A DNA stretch of 13,591 bases. It comes from Clostridium_AB sp036639235 (GTDB lineage Bacteria; Bacillota; Clostridia; Clostridiales; Caloramatoraceae). The notes beneath the pieces are model-generated. The model did not search any database. It was not told the DNA's origin and saw only the letters and a list, made by a program, of their open reading frames with translations. Shown piece by piece: positions 1 to 7,565 of this stretch. The position numbers and the translations under genes were made by a program. Location: positions 1 through 13,591 of the forward strand of contig NZ_JAVWJB010000043.1 in NCBI RefSeq assembly GCF_036639235.1, in the 5' to 3' direction. How positions within the stretch are numbered: position 1 is the stretch's first letter; every line of letters begins with the position of its first letter.

Positions 1-30
1 GGTTCAAGTCCATTAAGTTATTCTTTTACA

Positions 31-60
31 TAAAAAAAGATGATACATAAACTGTATCAC
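31..60 (-). terminator. Intrinsic terminator of the 5S/tRNA-Leu unit, copy A
   Basis: Read on the minus strand, a 7-bp stem TGATACA/TGTATCA with a 5-nt loop (41-59) is followed by a T-run at 38-32. It lies just after the encoded CCA end of tRNA-Leu and would end the 5S/tRNA transcript. Confidence 0.85.
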
Positions 61-65
61 CTTGT

Positions 66-149
66 TGGTGCGGATGGAGGGACTTGAACCCCCACGTCAT
101 GGACACTAGATCCTAAGTCTAGCGCGTCTGCCAATTCCGCCACATCCGC
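66..149 (-). tRNA. tRNA-Leu (UAG anticodon), copy A
   Basis: An 84-nt class II tRNA with an encoded CCA at 68-66. The acceptor strand GCGGATG pairs with CATCCGC, followed by discriminator A. The anticodon loop is CTTAGGA between CTAGA and TCTAG, so the anticodon is UAG and reads CUN leucine codons. The long variable arm expected of tRNA-Leu and a canonical GG-TTCAAGT-CC T-arm are present. It lies 7 nt after the 5S end and is presumably cut from the same precursor. An identical copy lies at 13447-13530. Confidence 0.97.
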
Positions 150-156
150 ATGTGGA

Positions 157-272
157 CCAAGCGACTTCCTACCCTCCCAGTCCGTCACCAGACTAGTACT
201 ATCGGCGTTAGAGAGCTTAACCTTCGTGTTCGGTATGGGAACGGGTGTATCCTCTCTGCCATCATCACTTGA
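157..272 (-). rRNA. rrf: 5S ribosomal RNA, complete copy A
   Basis: About 116 nt with the conserved 5S core: ACACCCGTTCCCAT, CCGAACACGAAGGTTAAGCTC, CGCCGATAGTACT and GGGAGGGTAGG blocks. The terminal helix forms between CAAGTGAT at the 5' end and GTCGCTTGG at the 3' end; exact mature ends are approximate. No 23S lies upstream: a K+ channel gene begins 144 nt away on the other strand. The only promoter in reach is the one at 296-324, so this is a free-standing 5S/tRNA-Leu transcription unit, not the tail of an rrn operon. Confidence 0.95.
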
Positions 273-275
273 TGT

Positions 276-290
276 TTGTCTTACTGACAA
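276..290 (-). other. Short hairpin in the 5S leader
   Basis: TTGTC-5 nt-GACAA forms a small stem-loop between the predicted transcription start and the mature 5S 5' end. It could be part of a processing site for the 5S precursor; this is inference from position only. Confidence 0.4.
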
Positions 291-295
291 GATTA

Positions 296-324
296 ATTAT
301 ATACCCATATAAAAAAAGTGTCAA
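296..324 (-). promoter_or_regulatory. Perfect consensus promoter for 5S/tRNA-Leu
   Basis: On the minus strand, TTGACA (324-319) and TATAAT (301-296) are separated by exactly 17 bp. Both hexamers match the sigma-A consensus fully. The predicted start near 289 gives a leader of about 17 nt before mature 5S. Such a perfect promoter fits constitutive, high-level stable-RNA synthesis. Confidence 0.93.
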
Positions 325-415
325 CACTATTTATTAAAAAAAACAAAAAAGTTTTAAATTAAATTTTATGTTTTTTCATATACTATTAATAACTTGTAAT
401 TAAAGGGGTTTTATT

Positions 416-937
416 ATGACTACATTTAAAAGTTTAGTATTTAAGCCTTGGTCAGCTTTAGTACTTTATATAATGTATATATTGTCACTAAGTTTTTTAA
501 ATACGGTAATTGATACGGCTCTAGGTTATGCAATTATGATATGGCTTGGTCTTGTTTTCTACATATATCTTATTGTGTATTCCTGCCGCTCTATTATGTA
601 TGCTAGTAAGAATCAGATAAGTTCTGTTAATGCCCTTATTTCAATAGGATTTTGTGCACTGGCAGGTGTTGTATTTTTTGCAGTTAACTTTTTTTATATA
701 TATCAAATTTCAAGTCGTCACTTTATAGGACACATAGGAAATAACTCATTTGATATGTTTATTTCATTTTTGTATTTTAGTTTTGCAACCTTTGCAACTG
801 TAGGCTACGGTGACATTGCCGCAATATCCTCACTTTCTAAGATATTAACAATACTTGAGATCATATATTCCTTTTTTATAATTACCGTTGCATTTTCATC
901 ATTTAGCCACCTGAAAGATTCACTTAAAAAGAAATAG
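416..937 (+). CDS. Small K+ channel protein (ion_trans_2 pore)
   Basis: A 173-residue membrane protein whose key sign is the K+ selectivity filter TVGYGD at residues 128-133. A pore helix precedes it (about 113-127) and a final membrane helix follows (about 143-163). An outer helix lies at about 72-97, and two further hydrophobic helices at about 14-32 and 36-56 make a 4-TM plus pore layout. No RCK/TrkA-N ligand-binding domain follows, so gating input is unknown; the C-terminus is a short lysine-rich tail. The family forms tetrameric K+-selective pores in the cytoplasmic membrane. The ATG has a ribosome site AAAGGGG 7 nt upstream. It is one of only two plus-strand genes here, is monocistronic and ends at a strong terminator. 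Confidence 0.9.
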   Translation: MTTFKSLVFKPWSALVLYIMYILSLSFLNTVIDTALGYAIMIWLGLVFYIYLIVYSCRSIMYASKNQISSVNALISIGFCALAGVVFFAVNFFYIYQISSRHFIGHIGNNSFDMFISFLYFSFATFATVGYGDIAAISSLSKILTILEIIYSFFIITVAFSSFSHLKDSLKKK

Positions 938-963
938 GATTATATAAATATCTATAAACTATT

Positions 964-997
964 ACTGGAACCAAGCGAAGCTTGGTTCCAGTTTTTT
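964..997 (+). terminator. Strong intrinsic terminator after the K+ channel gene
   Basis: A perfect 13-bp stem ACTGGAACCAAGC/GCTTGGTTCCAGT with a GAA loop (964-992) is followed by TTTTTT on the plus strand. The minus-strand ABC operon converges on it, but in that direction the T-run is poor, so it is a clear terminator only for the channel gene. Confidence 0.93.
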
Positions 998-1037
998 ATT
1001 TCATAACACTTACAAATTCTTACTTATATATAGTGTT

Positions 1038-2354
1038 TTATATTTTTCCTCTTAATATACTATAACTTCCCTTAGATCCTTCCTCTGCTGCAAACTTAAA
1101 TATAGGTTCATTTTCCTTAGTAAACCCATATATATTGCCTTGAAACTTATCCTTTTTTATATCTATTAGCATTCCTGAAATTCTAGGTTTTCCATAAATA
1201 TATGAAATTACCTTTTTGTCCTTAATAAGTATTAGTTGATACTCTCCATCTGAAATACTTTGGCTATAATTATAATTAACCCCCGTTACAGACTTAATCT
1301 CATCAATACTTGTATATGGAGAAACTATATACCCCTTATCAAAGTCGAAGAAGGTAGTTTCTGATAGTTTTATGCTTTTACTCTTAACCTTTTTATTATC
1401 TATAACATTTTGTAGGTTAGAAACCTCCACTACTTTAACAGATTCAGACTTTGGAGCTGCTGTTTGATATGCTATTACTGGACCTAAAGTTATTATAAAG
1501 CCAATTAAAAGTCCAATTATAGTTTCACCCTTTAAACTTTTTATCTTAAATTTTCCTATTGAAATTACATTTCTTGATTTATTGTCATATGAGTACCCTT
1601 CAAAAATACTCATAGCATAAACAAATAAACCAACTGCAAGTAAGAATACTATTAATATCTGTCCCATAGATATAGGTAGCACAATATTTCTTAAGTGGTC
1701 TACAATATCAATAGGTAGAATAAAATAATTAACTGTATCAATTCTTTCCATTCCATAAAAAACTAAAAAATTATTCATATTAATAATAAAATAAAGTAAT
1801 ACTCCTAATATAATTATTATTAATGTAGATGGTATTTTCTTAACTACAGATATAATATCTATAGCTGCTCCTAACATATAAGCAGATAATAATAGCATTA
1901 CTAATCTAAAGAATATAAGTAATACTGTTACTAAATCTAACCCTTCTATAAAGAAATTAAAATCTATAACATGTGGTCCAAAGTATACTAATGCTAAACT
2001 TAATATATTTCTAAGTATAATAAACATACTGAATCCTAGTGCCCATGTTTTTATAGCTGAAAATAATATAGTATACTTTTTAATTGGTGCCATAAATAAA
2101 TATAATCCCTGACCTGTTTTGAATATTAGGTCATACATAAATATTGGCACTGTAACAAAATATATTAAAGATACTACATCTACTCCACTATAAAAGTGTA
2201 GAACACTTACATTTCTTGATGCTAAAGCCAAAAGACCTAGTATTAAATTAACTACTATAAAACATCCCATAAAATTTGCAAATGGAGTTCTATAGTCTCT
2301 ATTTCCTCTATAAATAAGCCTACCTAAGCTATTCATTATACTATTTTCTTTCAT
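1038..2354 (-). CDS. ABC transporter permease, long type (third permease)
   Basis: About 438 residues with start ATG at 2354. An 18-nt longer in-frame start at 2372 is rejected because GGAAGGGG sits 8 nt before 2354 and the protein then matches its paralogue from the start (M-K/R-E-N...SLGRLIYRGNRDYRT). Six or seven N-terminal membrane helices lie in the first 300 residues, followed by an extra-membrane domain of about 130 residues containing GYIVSPYTSIDEI and YQLILIKDKKV. The segment LYLFMAPIKK after the second helix recurs in all three permeases and may contact the ATPase. It closely resembles the gene at 2448-3740, a tandem duplication. It is 93 nt from that gene and probably in the same operon. 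Substrate unknown. Confidence 0.85.
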   Translation of the reverse strand: MKENSIMNSLGRLIYRGNRDYRTPFANFMGCFIVVNLILGLLALASRNVSVLHFYSGVDVVSLIYFVTVPIFMYDLIFKTGQGLYLFMAPIKKYTILFSAIKTWALGFSMFIILRNILSLALVYFGPHVIDFNFFIEGLDLVTVLLIFFRLVMLLLSAYMLGAAIDIISVVKKIPSTLIIIILGVLLYFIINMNNFLVFYGMERIDTVNYFILPIDIVDHLRNIVLPISMGQILIVFLLAVGLFVYAMSIFEGYSYDNKSRNVISIGKFKIKSLKGETIIGLLIGFIITLGPVIAYQTAAPKSESVKVVEVSNLQNVIDNKKVKSKSIKLSETTFFDFDKGYIVSPYTSIDEIKSVTGVNYNYSQSISDGEYQLILIKDKKVISYIYGKPRISGMLIDIKKDKFQGNIYGFTKENEPIFKFAAEEGSKGSYSILRGKI

Positions 2355-2447
2355 GTAGGAAACCCCTTCCATTATATTGACTACGGTTTTCTTCCCTACT
2401 TATCCTTTGTATTATAATTAAACACCTACTATTTAATTAATTAGTAT

Positions 2448-3740
2448 TTAAATTTTAGTTTTTAGAATTATATAGTCTTCTCCAAATATATACTTAAAAA
2501 CAGGTTCATTTTCATAGGTAAATTCATATATACTATCCTTAAAGTTTGATTTCTCAACTAGTATTTGAACCTTATCTTCTTTAGGTAACCCCTTAATATA
2601 TTCAACTATATTGTTATCTTTAACTAATATTAGCTGGTAACCTGTATCTGAAACTCCCTCTACATAATCATGTCTAATTCCTGTAGCTCTTTCAATTTCC
2701 TCTGCCTGTGTATATGGAGAAATAATATATCCCTTATTGAATTCATTAAATCCACTAGCCGATAATCTAACATTATCCATGTCTACTATTCTACCTCTAT
2801 CTACTAAAGTCTGGGTTAAAACCTGGCTTTCCCCTGTTGTTTTAACAGTACTAAAAAGCATAAATGGCAGCCCCCACATTAGGGCTAAGACTACTAAAAC
2901 AGCAATTAGCTTACTATTTATTCTTGTAATTTTAAACTTTCCTATTGATATATAGGCCCTGTTACTATTATCAAAGCTATACTTTTCAAAAATACTTAAT
3001 GCGTATACAAATGCTATAAGGGCTATTATAAATAATAATCCTACCTGTCCTAAACTTATATCTGTATAATCATATCCTGCATATATTTTAACCTTAAGAG
3101 GATCTATAATAAGCTGACTTGAATCTATTGACTCTATCCTTCTAAATGTTAAAAATGCTGGCAGCTTATTAACTAAGTAATATACTAGAAAAAACAATCC
3201 TATACCTATAACAGCTGGTATTCTCTTAACCACAGATATAATATCAACAGCAAAGACTGTCATAATTAAGGCTGATATAATAAGTGCTATTTGGATAATA
3301 AAAAGTATTATAGCTTGTATATCAGTTAGATGTATTAGCTCTTTAAAGCTAATAAGATTTCTTGATAGGGTTACAATTAAAATCCCAAGCACTTCTCTAG
3401 AAACAATAAATATTCCAAATCCTATAATCCAGTTAGATATTATTTTTTTTAATATAACTGACTTTTTAATTGGAGTTAAATAAATATATAATCCTGCTCC
3501 TGTTTTAAATACAGTTCTATAACATGCAAATGGGACAAATAAAAAGTAAATTAAACTTATATTACTTACTCCCTCATATAAACTAAATACATTATCATTA
3601 TTAGTACCTAGGGTAAGTAATCCTAGTATAAGATTTGCTACTATTACAGTTCCCATTGTATTTGCATAAAATGTTCTATAATCTCTATTCCCTCTATAAA
3701 TAAGCCTACCAAGACTACTTGTTATACCATTTTCTCTCAT
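2448..3740 (-). CDS. ABC transporter permease, long type (second permease)
   Basis: About 430 residues with ATG at 3740, chosen because AGAAGGAGG lies 7 nt upstream; an earlier in-frame start at 3770 would place that site inside the gene. Predicted helices lie near residues 31-48, 60-75, 100-125, 142-168, 175-195, 230-252 and 278-297. A C-terminal domain of about 130 residues carries GYIISPYTQAEEI and GYQLILVKDNNIVEYI. The motif GLYIYLTPIKK is shared with the other two permeases. The start overlaps the end of the preceding permease by 26 nt, indicating translational coupling. The C-terminal domain would lie outside the cell if there are seven helices; that topology is inferred. Confidence 0.87.
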   Translation of the reverse strand: MRENGITSSLGRLIYRGNRDYRTFYANTMGTVIVANLILGLLTLGTNNDNVFSLYEGVSNISLIYFLFVPFACYRTVFKTGAGLYIYLTPIKKSVILKKIISNWIIGFGIFIVSREVLGILIVTLSRNLISFKELIHLTDIQAIILFIIQIALIISALIMTVFAVDIISVVKRIPAVIGIGLFFLVYYLVNKLPAFLTFRRIESIDSSQLIIDPLKVKIYAGYDYTDISLGQVGLLFIIALIAFVYALSIFEKYSFDNSNRAYISIGKFKITRINSKLIAVLVVLALMWGLPFMLFSTVKTTGESQVLTQTLVDRGRIVDMDNVRLSASGFNEFNKGYIISPYTQAEEIERATGIRHDYVEGVSDTGYQLILVKDNNIVEYIKGLPKEDKVQILVEKSNFKDSIYEFTYENEPVFKYIFGEDYIILKTKI

Positions 3741-4533
3741 ATAGGAACCTCCTTCTCTTAACCTTACCAATGTTTTGTTCCATGCTTAATCTTTCTATTG
3801 ATAGGGCTGCCCATATAAATAAGCCTACTAAAGCTATTAAATACAGTTCTACCCCTCCATAATATATAAGGGACTCACCTGAGGATATTGGCAGAAAGTC
3901 TGCTCCACTATCACCCCTCTTAGCTGATGCCTCAGCCGTATCTGAAAGTAAGTATATTTTTCTCTCTTCCCAAAGTCTCCACATATCAATCTTATAGTTA
4001 AATGAGTATGTTCTATGTGGCAAATAAAATGAAACCTTAGCAACTATATAAGCACCTATAACAAAAAATATAGGGTGTATTTTTCTTGATTTAACTATTA
4101 TCATTATTGAAACTATGATTACTGCAAAAATAGGATAACCTATATTGTTTATCATAAACATAAACAATTCACCTTTAATATCTATGTTATTAATAAGTAG
4201 GGTAAAGTCATCCTTAGTAAATACTGAAACTACAAATACAGTTAGGTGGATAATATAACAAATAAACCACTTTAAAAGTATTTCTCCTGCTATCCTCTTC
4301 TTACTTAATGGAAGCATGTATATATAAAATTTGTTATCCATAAAAGTATCATAGAAACTAAATATTAATAACACCGTAAATATACTAGGTATTACGCTAT
4401 TAATTATCTCCATATATTTAAGAGCTTCTATATTATCTATAAAATACCCCGATAGATTCATTACAACCGAAAATATTAAAATTCCTAGGGTTAATGTCTC
4501 CCCCCTATAATTAATTCCCTTGCTAAGTAACAT
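3715..4533 (-). CDS. ABC transporter permease, short type (first permease)
   Basis: About 272 residues with ATG at 4533, because AAAGGAGG lies 7 nt upstream; a longer start at 4563 would overlap the ATPase end. Six hydrophobic segments lie near residues 14-32, 45-61, 86-105, 124-147, 153-170 and 223-245. The segment FYIYMLPLSKKR (69-80) matches the PIKK motif of the two long permeases, and the last helix ends in AALSIERLS, the equivalent of ALSIFEKYS in them. It is therefore a homologue ending where the long ones add another helix and a C-terminal domain. It starts 13 nt after the ATPase stop. Best read as an ABC-2-like permease half. Confidence 0.87.
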   Translation of the reverse strand: MLLSKGINYRGETLTLGILIFSVVMNLSGYFIDNIEALKYMEIINSVIPSIFTVLLIFSFYDTFMDNKFYIYMLPLSKKRIAGEILLKWFICYIIHLTVFVVSVFTKDDFTLLINNIDIKGELFMFMINNIGYPIFAVIIVSIMIIVKSRKIHPIFFVIGAYIVAKVSFYLPHRTYSFNYKIDMWRLWEERKIYLLSDTAEASAKRGDSGADFLPISSGESLIYYGGVELYLIALVGLFIWAALSIERLSMEQNIGKVKRRRFLYERKWYNK

Positions 4534-4546
4534 TATCTCGCCTCCT

Positions 4547-5248
4547 TTAAATAGTTTCTCCATAGACTTGCTTATAGAAATCTACTACTGACTTTCCATT
4601 ATCTCTTAAGTCATCTACTATTTCATTAGCTACAATGCTACCTCTATCTAGTAAAACTACCCTATCAAATACCTTCTCTATGTCACGGATTAGATGGGTT
4701 GATATTATGACTGTACTTCCTTCTTTAAAGTCGGTTATTATTGTTTTTAGAATATCTTCCCTTGCTATTATGTCTACCGCTGCAAGTGGTTCATCTAGTA
4801 AGAAAATATCTGCATCTACTCCCATTGTTAATGCAAGTGATACCTTTTCACTGCTTCCAAGTGATAATTCCCCTATAAGTGACTCCTTAGATATTTTAAA
4901 TCTTTCAAGGATACTTTCTGTTTTTTCTCTATTAAAGCCGTTAAAGTATTTGTTGTAATACTTTACAGCGTCACTTACCTTCCATGTTGATGGTATAAAT
5001 TCCTTATCTGGCATTAGAGCTATTTTATTTCTACTTTTATAGGTTGTTTTATCTCCATTAAGTAGAACCTCTCCACTATAACTTGTTATAACCCCTGATA
5101 TTATTTTCATTAATGTTGATTTACCTTCACCGTTTGGAGCTAAAAGTCCTATTATTTCATTTTCTCCTATGCTTAGGTTAATTGAGTTAAGTACCTTTCT
5201 CCCTCCATAAACCTTAGTAATATCTTTTAGTTCTAGTAAGTTTCCCAT
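4547..5248 (-). CDS. ABC transporter ATP-binding protein (YtrB/BcrA-like)
   Basis: A 233-residue cytoplasmic ATPase that would drive the membrane permeases encoded downstream. Walker A is APNGEGKST (37-45), with alanine in place of the usual first glycine. Walker B is IFLLDEP (146-152), the D-loop is AAVD and the switch histidine is STH (181-183). The signature is degenerate, LSLGS (126-130) instead of LSGGQ. Such departures occur in the GntR-linked exporter subfamily. The start overlaps the regulator stop as TAATG, with AGGAGGG about 8 nt upstream, so the two genes are translationally coupled. Family members often export peptide antibiotics or respond to cell-envelope stress; the substrate here is unknown. 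Confidence 0.93.
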   Translation of the reverse strand: MGNLLELKDITKVYGGRKVLNSINLSIGENEIIGLLAPNGEGKSTLMKIISGVITSYSGEVLLNGDKTTYKSRNKIALMPDKEFIPSTWKVSDAVKYYNKYFNGFNREKTESILERFKISKESLIGELSLGSSEKVSLALTMGVDADIFLLDEPLAAVDIIAREDILKTIITDFKEGSTVIISTHLIRDIEKVFDRVVLLDRGSIVANEIVDDLRDNGKSVVDFYKQVYGETI

Positions 5249-5616
5249 TAACTATCCCTCCTAGTTATTATTCCTATAATATCTTCTCTGCTAAATCCCA
5301 TGTCCCTCATGTCAGTAATAAATTTATCTACTATCTCTCCCATTGCCTCTTCCTTAAGAGTTACAATAATCTGATCACTAGTAGTAACATAGGAGCCCAT
5401 TCCCCTCTTAGTTTCAGTAATTCCTTCAGCTTCTAGCTGCTTATATGCTCTTTGCATTGTATTTACATTAACCTTCATAATACCTGCCATCTCCCTAACT
5501 GATGGAATTCTCTCACCAAGTGTAAGCTTCCCACCTATAACTAATTTCTTTATATAATCTATAATTTGAACGTATACGCTTTTGTTATCATCGAAAACTA
5601 TTGATTCAAAATCCAA
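5248..5616 (-). CDS. GntR-family (YtrA-type) transcriptional regulator
   Basis: About 122 residues from a proposed TTG start at 5616. AGAGGG lies 8 nt upstream, and the protein then begins LDFES-IVFDDNKSVYVQI as in YtrA proteins. A longer GTG start at 5658 would lie inside the promoter/operator and is rejected. Winged HTH: IPSVREMAGIM (37-47), recognition helix VNVNTMQRAYKQLE (49-62) and wing GMGSYV (72-77). Only about 40 residues follow, too few for the sugar or acid sensing domain of larger GntR proteins, as expected for the YtrA group. It probably represses its own operon through the inverted repeat at 5635-5660; the inducing signal is unknown. Confidence 0.92.
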   Translation of the reverse strand: MDFESIVFDDNKSVYVQIIDYIKKLVIGGKLTLGERIPSVREMAGIMKVNVNTMQRAYKQLEAEGITETKRGMGSYVTTSDQIIVTLKEEAMGEIVDKFITDMRDMGFSREDIIGIITRRDS

Positions 5617-5634
5617 TACTACCACCCTCTTCCC

Positions 5635-5660
5635 TAGTGTAATACTTAAATAGTACACTA
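5635..5660. promoter_or_regulatory. Inverted-repeat operator of the GntR/ABC operon
   Basis: TAGTGTA (5635-5641), 12 bp, TACACTA (5654-5660): perfect 7-bp arms. The repeat overlaps the predicted -10 box and start site of the operon. From memory, YtrA of Bacillus subtilis is reported to use an AGTGTA/TACACT repeat with similar spacing; this was not checked. Confidence 0.8.
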
Positions 5661-5678
5661 TAACACATATATATTCAA
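5650..5678 (-). promoter_or_regulatory. Predicted promoter of the GntR/ABC operon
   Basis: TTGAAT (5678-5673) and TACTAT (5655-5650) are separated by 17 bp on the minus strand. The -10 box lies between the arms of the GntR operator, so a bound repressor would block RNA polymerase. Confidence 0.7.
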
Positions 5679-5696
5679 CACTAACTAATTTGTTTC

Positions 5697-5741
5697 ATAA
5701 AAAAAGAATCCCAATTTAATAAATTACAAATTAGGATTCTT
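5697..5741 (-). terminator. Intrinsic terminator downstream of the diguanylate cyclase
   Basis: A 14-bp stem between 5704-5717 and 5728-5741 with a 10-nt loop. The one imperfect pair is C/A on the plus strand but a G-U wobble in minus-strand RNA. A run of T follows at 5705-5699 on the minus strand. It separates the GGDEF gene from the GntR operon. Confidence 0.85.
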
Positions 5742-5756
5742 AAAACCAATATAAAG

Positions 5757-5865
5757 TTATCCACTGTGGATAAGTTAATAAAACATAGGATTTTATCCTA
5801 TATATCCACAGAACATATAATAATAAGTTAATATTTCTTGTAAATTGTTTATAATTTAATCCACA
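5757..5865. promoter_or_regulatory. Cluster of DnaA-box-like sites
   Basis: A 17-bp palindrome (5757-5773) contains TTATCCACT on plus and a perfect TTATCCACA on minus (5773-5765), overlapping by one base. ATATCCACA lies at 5802-5810 and TAATCCACA at 5857-5865, each one mismatch from consensus. A separate hairpin ATAGGAT-3 nt-ATCCTAT occupies 5785-5801. The matches are seen directly; DnaA binding is inference. Confidence 0.5.
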
Positions 5866-7565
5866 ACTCTATTTTTACCTGACTGTTTTGCCTTGTATAG
5901 GTTATCATCCGCTATTTTTATGGTATTTTCTCCATTTATTTTAGAGTGGGCAACTCCTATACTTACTGTTGTTGTTATGTTTTCTCTCCACTCCATAGAT
6001 TCAATTGAAGATCTAATTATTTCAGCAAGTTCTCTAACTCTTTCCTCTACAGCATCCTTAACAATAACAACAAACTCTTCTCCACCATATCTATATAGGG
6101 CTTCATTAGGTGATAGCCTATTATTCACAACCTTACTAGTATTAATTAACACTATATCTCCAAAGTCATGGCCATAGGTATCGTTTATCTTCTTAAAATT
6201 ATCTAAGTCATACATTATAATAGAGAAATTTTTATGCTTTTTCACTAGCTTTGTAATCTCCTTATTAAGATAATATCTATTATATATTCCTGTTAATCCA
6301 TCCCTTAAAATTTTATTTCTGGCGTTAGTAAGAATTTTGTATCCTATAGGAATTCCAATTGCAATTATTACTACTGTAAATAAAATTATTATATTACTTA
6401 ATTTTAGTCTTTTAAAACTCATAGTAAGCTGATCTTCAAATTTAACATTTTCTATTATAAAGTATGCATAATTAGAATATATTTTTCTATCTTCAACCTC
6501 CTGGGATTTAATTAATTCCCTATAATACTTAATTCTCAGTGTATTATCTTCTATGGCATCTGCTACTTTTATATTATTTTTAATAAATTGTCTACAATAC
6601 TTATATCCCCTGTTATTATGGGACTCTTGAATACCATAGTCGTTATTTTCGAGGGCATCTTTATATTTATTAATTGCATAAAAATATTCGCCCCTTGCTA
6701 CTAAGTATATTTGGTTTTTGCCTGTTAGAAATACATCCTTATCTACTTTAATAAGCTTATCTGCCCTATCTAGATTATTTTGTGCACTTTGTAAATTGTT
6801 TTTTGCTATATAATTTCTACACGCTAACAAAAGCTTAATAATCTCAATGTCTCTAGCATCCTCTTCATTAAAGTGCTCCTTATAACTTGGAATACTATTA
6901 ATACACTCTAAAGACTTATCATAGTTTCCTTTGTCGTAATAAAGTTCAGCTAAATTTACATATGCATATACTTTAAGAAAAGTATCCTCTTTCTTGTTAT
7001 CTACGTTTTTATTAAGGGTTTCTTCTATTAATTTAATAGCAGTATCTTCTCCTTTAATGTAGCTATAATCAACTCCAAGTTCAATTTCACTTTTTATTTC
7101 TAAGTATTTGTTGTTACACTTTTTAGCTAAATACATTGTTTTTAATGTGTATTTTGTTGATTTAGCATAATCCTCTACATTTAAGTAGATATTTTTAAGA
7201 CTCCTTGTTGCTTTAAGCCTTGTATTATCGGTAATATACTGACTTCCCTCTATAGTAGTTAGTATATCTATAGCTAGCTCTTCACCTTTAGGAATACCCT
7301 TAAATTCACTTAACATATTGTGTATATTAGTATATTGACTATTATACTGAAATTTAGGAATGCTATTAAATGTGTTTTTGGCAACTTTAATAGCATTATC
7401 ATAATTCTCAATATAAATTAGCCCCCTAATATCCCCACGACTTCTATTAACCATGGTTGCTGTATTGTTATTAAATCTATATATTATAGTGAAAACAGTA
7501 CTAAATATAATAATAGTAACAAGTGTAAGACCTATTATTATTTTAGTTATATTAAATTTTTTCAT
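5856..7565 (-). CDS. Membrane-bound diguanylate cyclase with TPR-like sensor (GGDEF)
   Basis: About 569 residues with ATG at 7565, because GAGGTGA lies about 5 nt upstream; a longer start at 7580 is not needed. Residues 6-30 form a signal-anchor helix. Residues 35-385 are helical and TPR-like (for example YAYVNLAELYYDKGNYDKSL) and probably face outside. A second helix spans about 389-412. The C-terminal GGDEF domain begins at DGLTGIYNR (422-430), has MYDLDNFKKIND for metal and substrate binding and GGEEF (494-498) at the active site. It should make cyclic di-GMP from GTP. The inhibitory RxxD site expected before GGEEF is absent (SPNE), so classical product inhibition is not predicted. It appears monocistronic, with a leader of roughly 100 nt and only weak promoter candidates. 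Confidence 0.93.
   Translation of the reverse strand: MKKFNITKIIIGLTLVTIIIFSTVFTIIYRFNNNTATMVNRSRGDIRGLIYIENYDNAIKVAKNTFNSIPKFQYNSQYTNIHNMLSEFKGIPKGEELAIDILTTIEGSQYITDNTRLKATRSLKNIYLNVEDYAKSTKYTLKTMYLAKKCNNKYLEIKSEIELGVDYSYIKGEDTAIKLIEETLNKNVDNKKEDTFLKVYAYVNLAELYYDKGNYDKSLECINSIPSYKEHFNEEDARDIEIIKLLLACRNYIAKNNLQSAQNNLDRADKLIKVDKDVFLTGKNQIYLVARGEYFYAINKYKDALENNDYGIQESHNNRGYKYCRQFIKNNIKVADAIEDNTLRIKYYRELIKSQEVEDRKIYSNYAYFIIENVKFEDQLTMSFKRLKLSNIIILFTVVIIAIGIPIGYKILTNARNKILRDGLTGIYNRYYLNKEITKLVKKHKNFSIIMYDLDNFKKINDTYGHDFGDIVLINTSKVVNNRLSPNEALYRYGGEEFVVIVKDAVEERVRELAEIIRSSIESMEWRENITTTVSIGVAHSKINGENTIKIADDNLYKAKQSGKNRVVD

Larger units (their letters stand above)
1..210. repeat. Direct repeat copy A (5S/tRNA-Leu module)
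   Basis: This block matches 13382-13591 in the same orientation with no length change. From 66 to 210 (tRNA-Leu plus the 3' part of 5S) the copies are identical. The terminator and flank (1-65) carry about nine substitutions. The match runs to both window edges, so the true repeat is longer on both sides. The first 11 bases (GGTTCAAGTCC) also start the structured element next to copy B, so that element probably continues to the left of this window. Confidence 0.95.

Noticed and set aside
57..290. Open frame across tRNA-Leu and 5S on the minus strand
   Set aside because: It covers stable-RNA genes, has no ribosome site, and its translation is the tRNA and 5S sequence read as codons.
2737..4958. 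Plus-strand and alternate-frame open frames inside the ABC operon
   Set aside because: They lie wholly within well-supported minus-strand genes, have no ribosome sites, and have low-complexity products without motifs.
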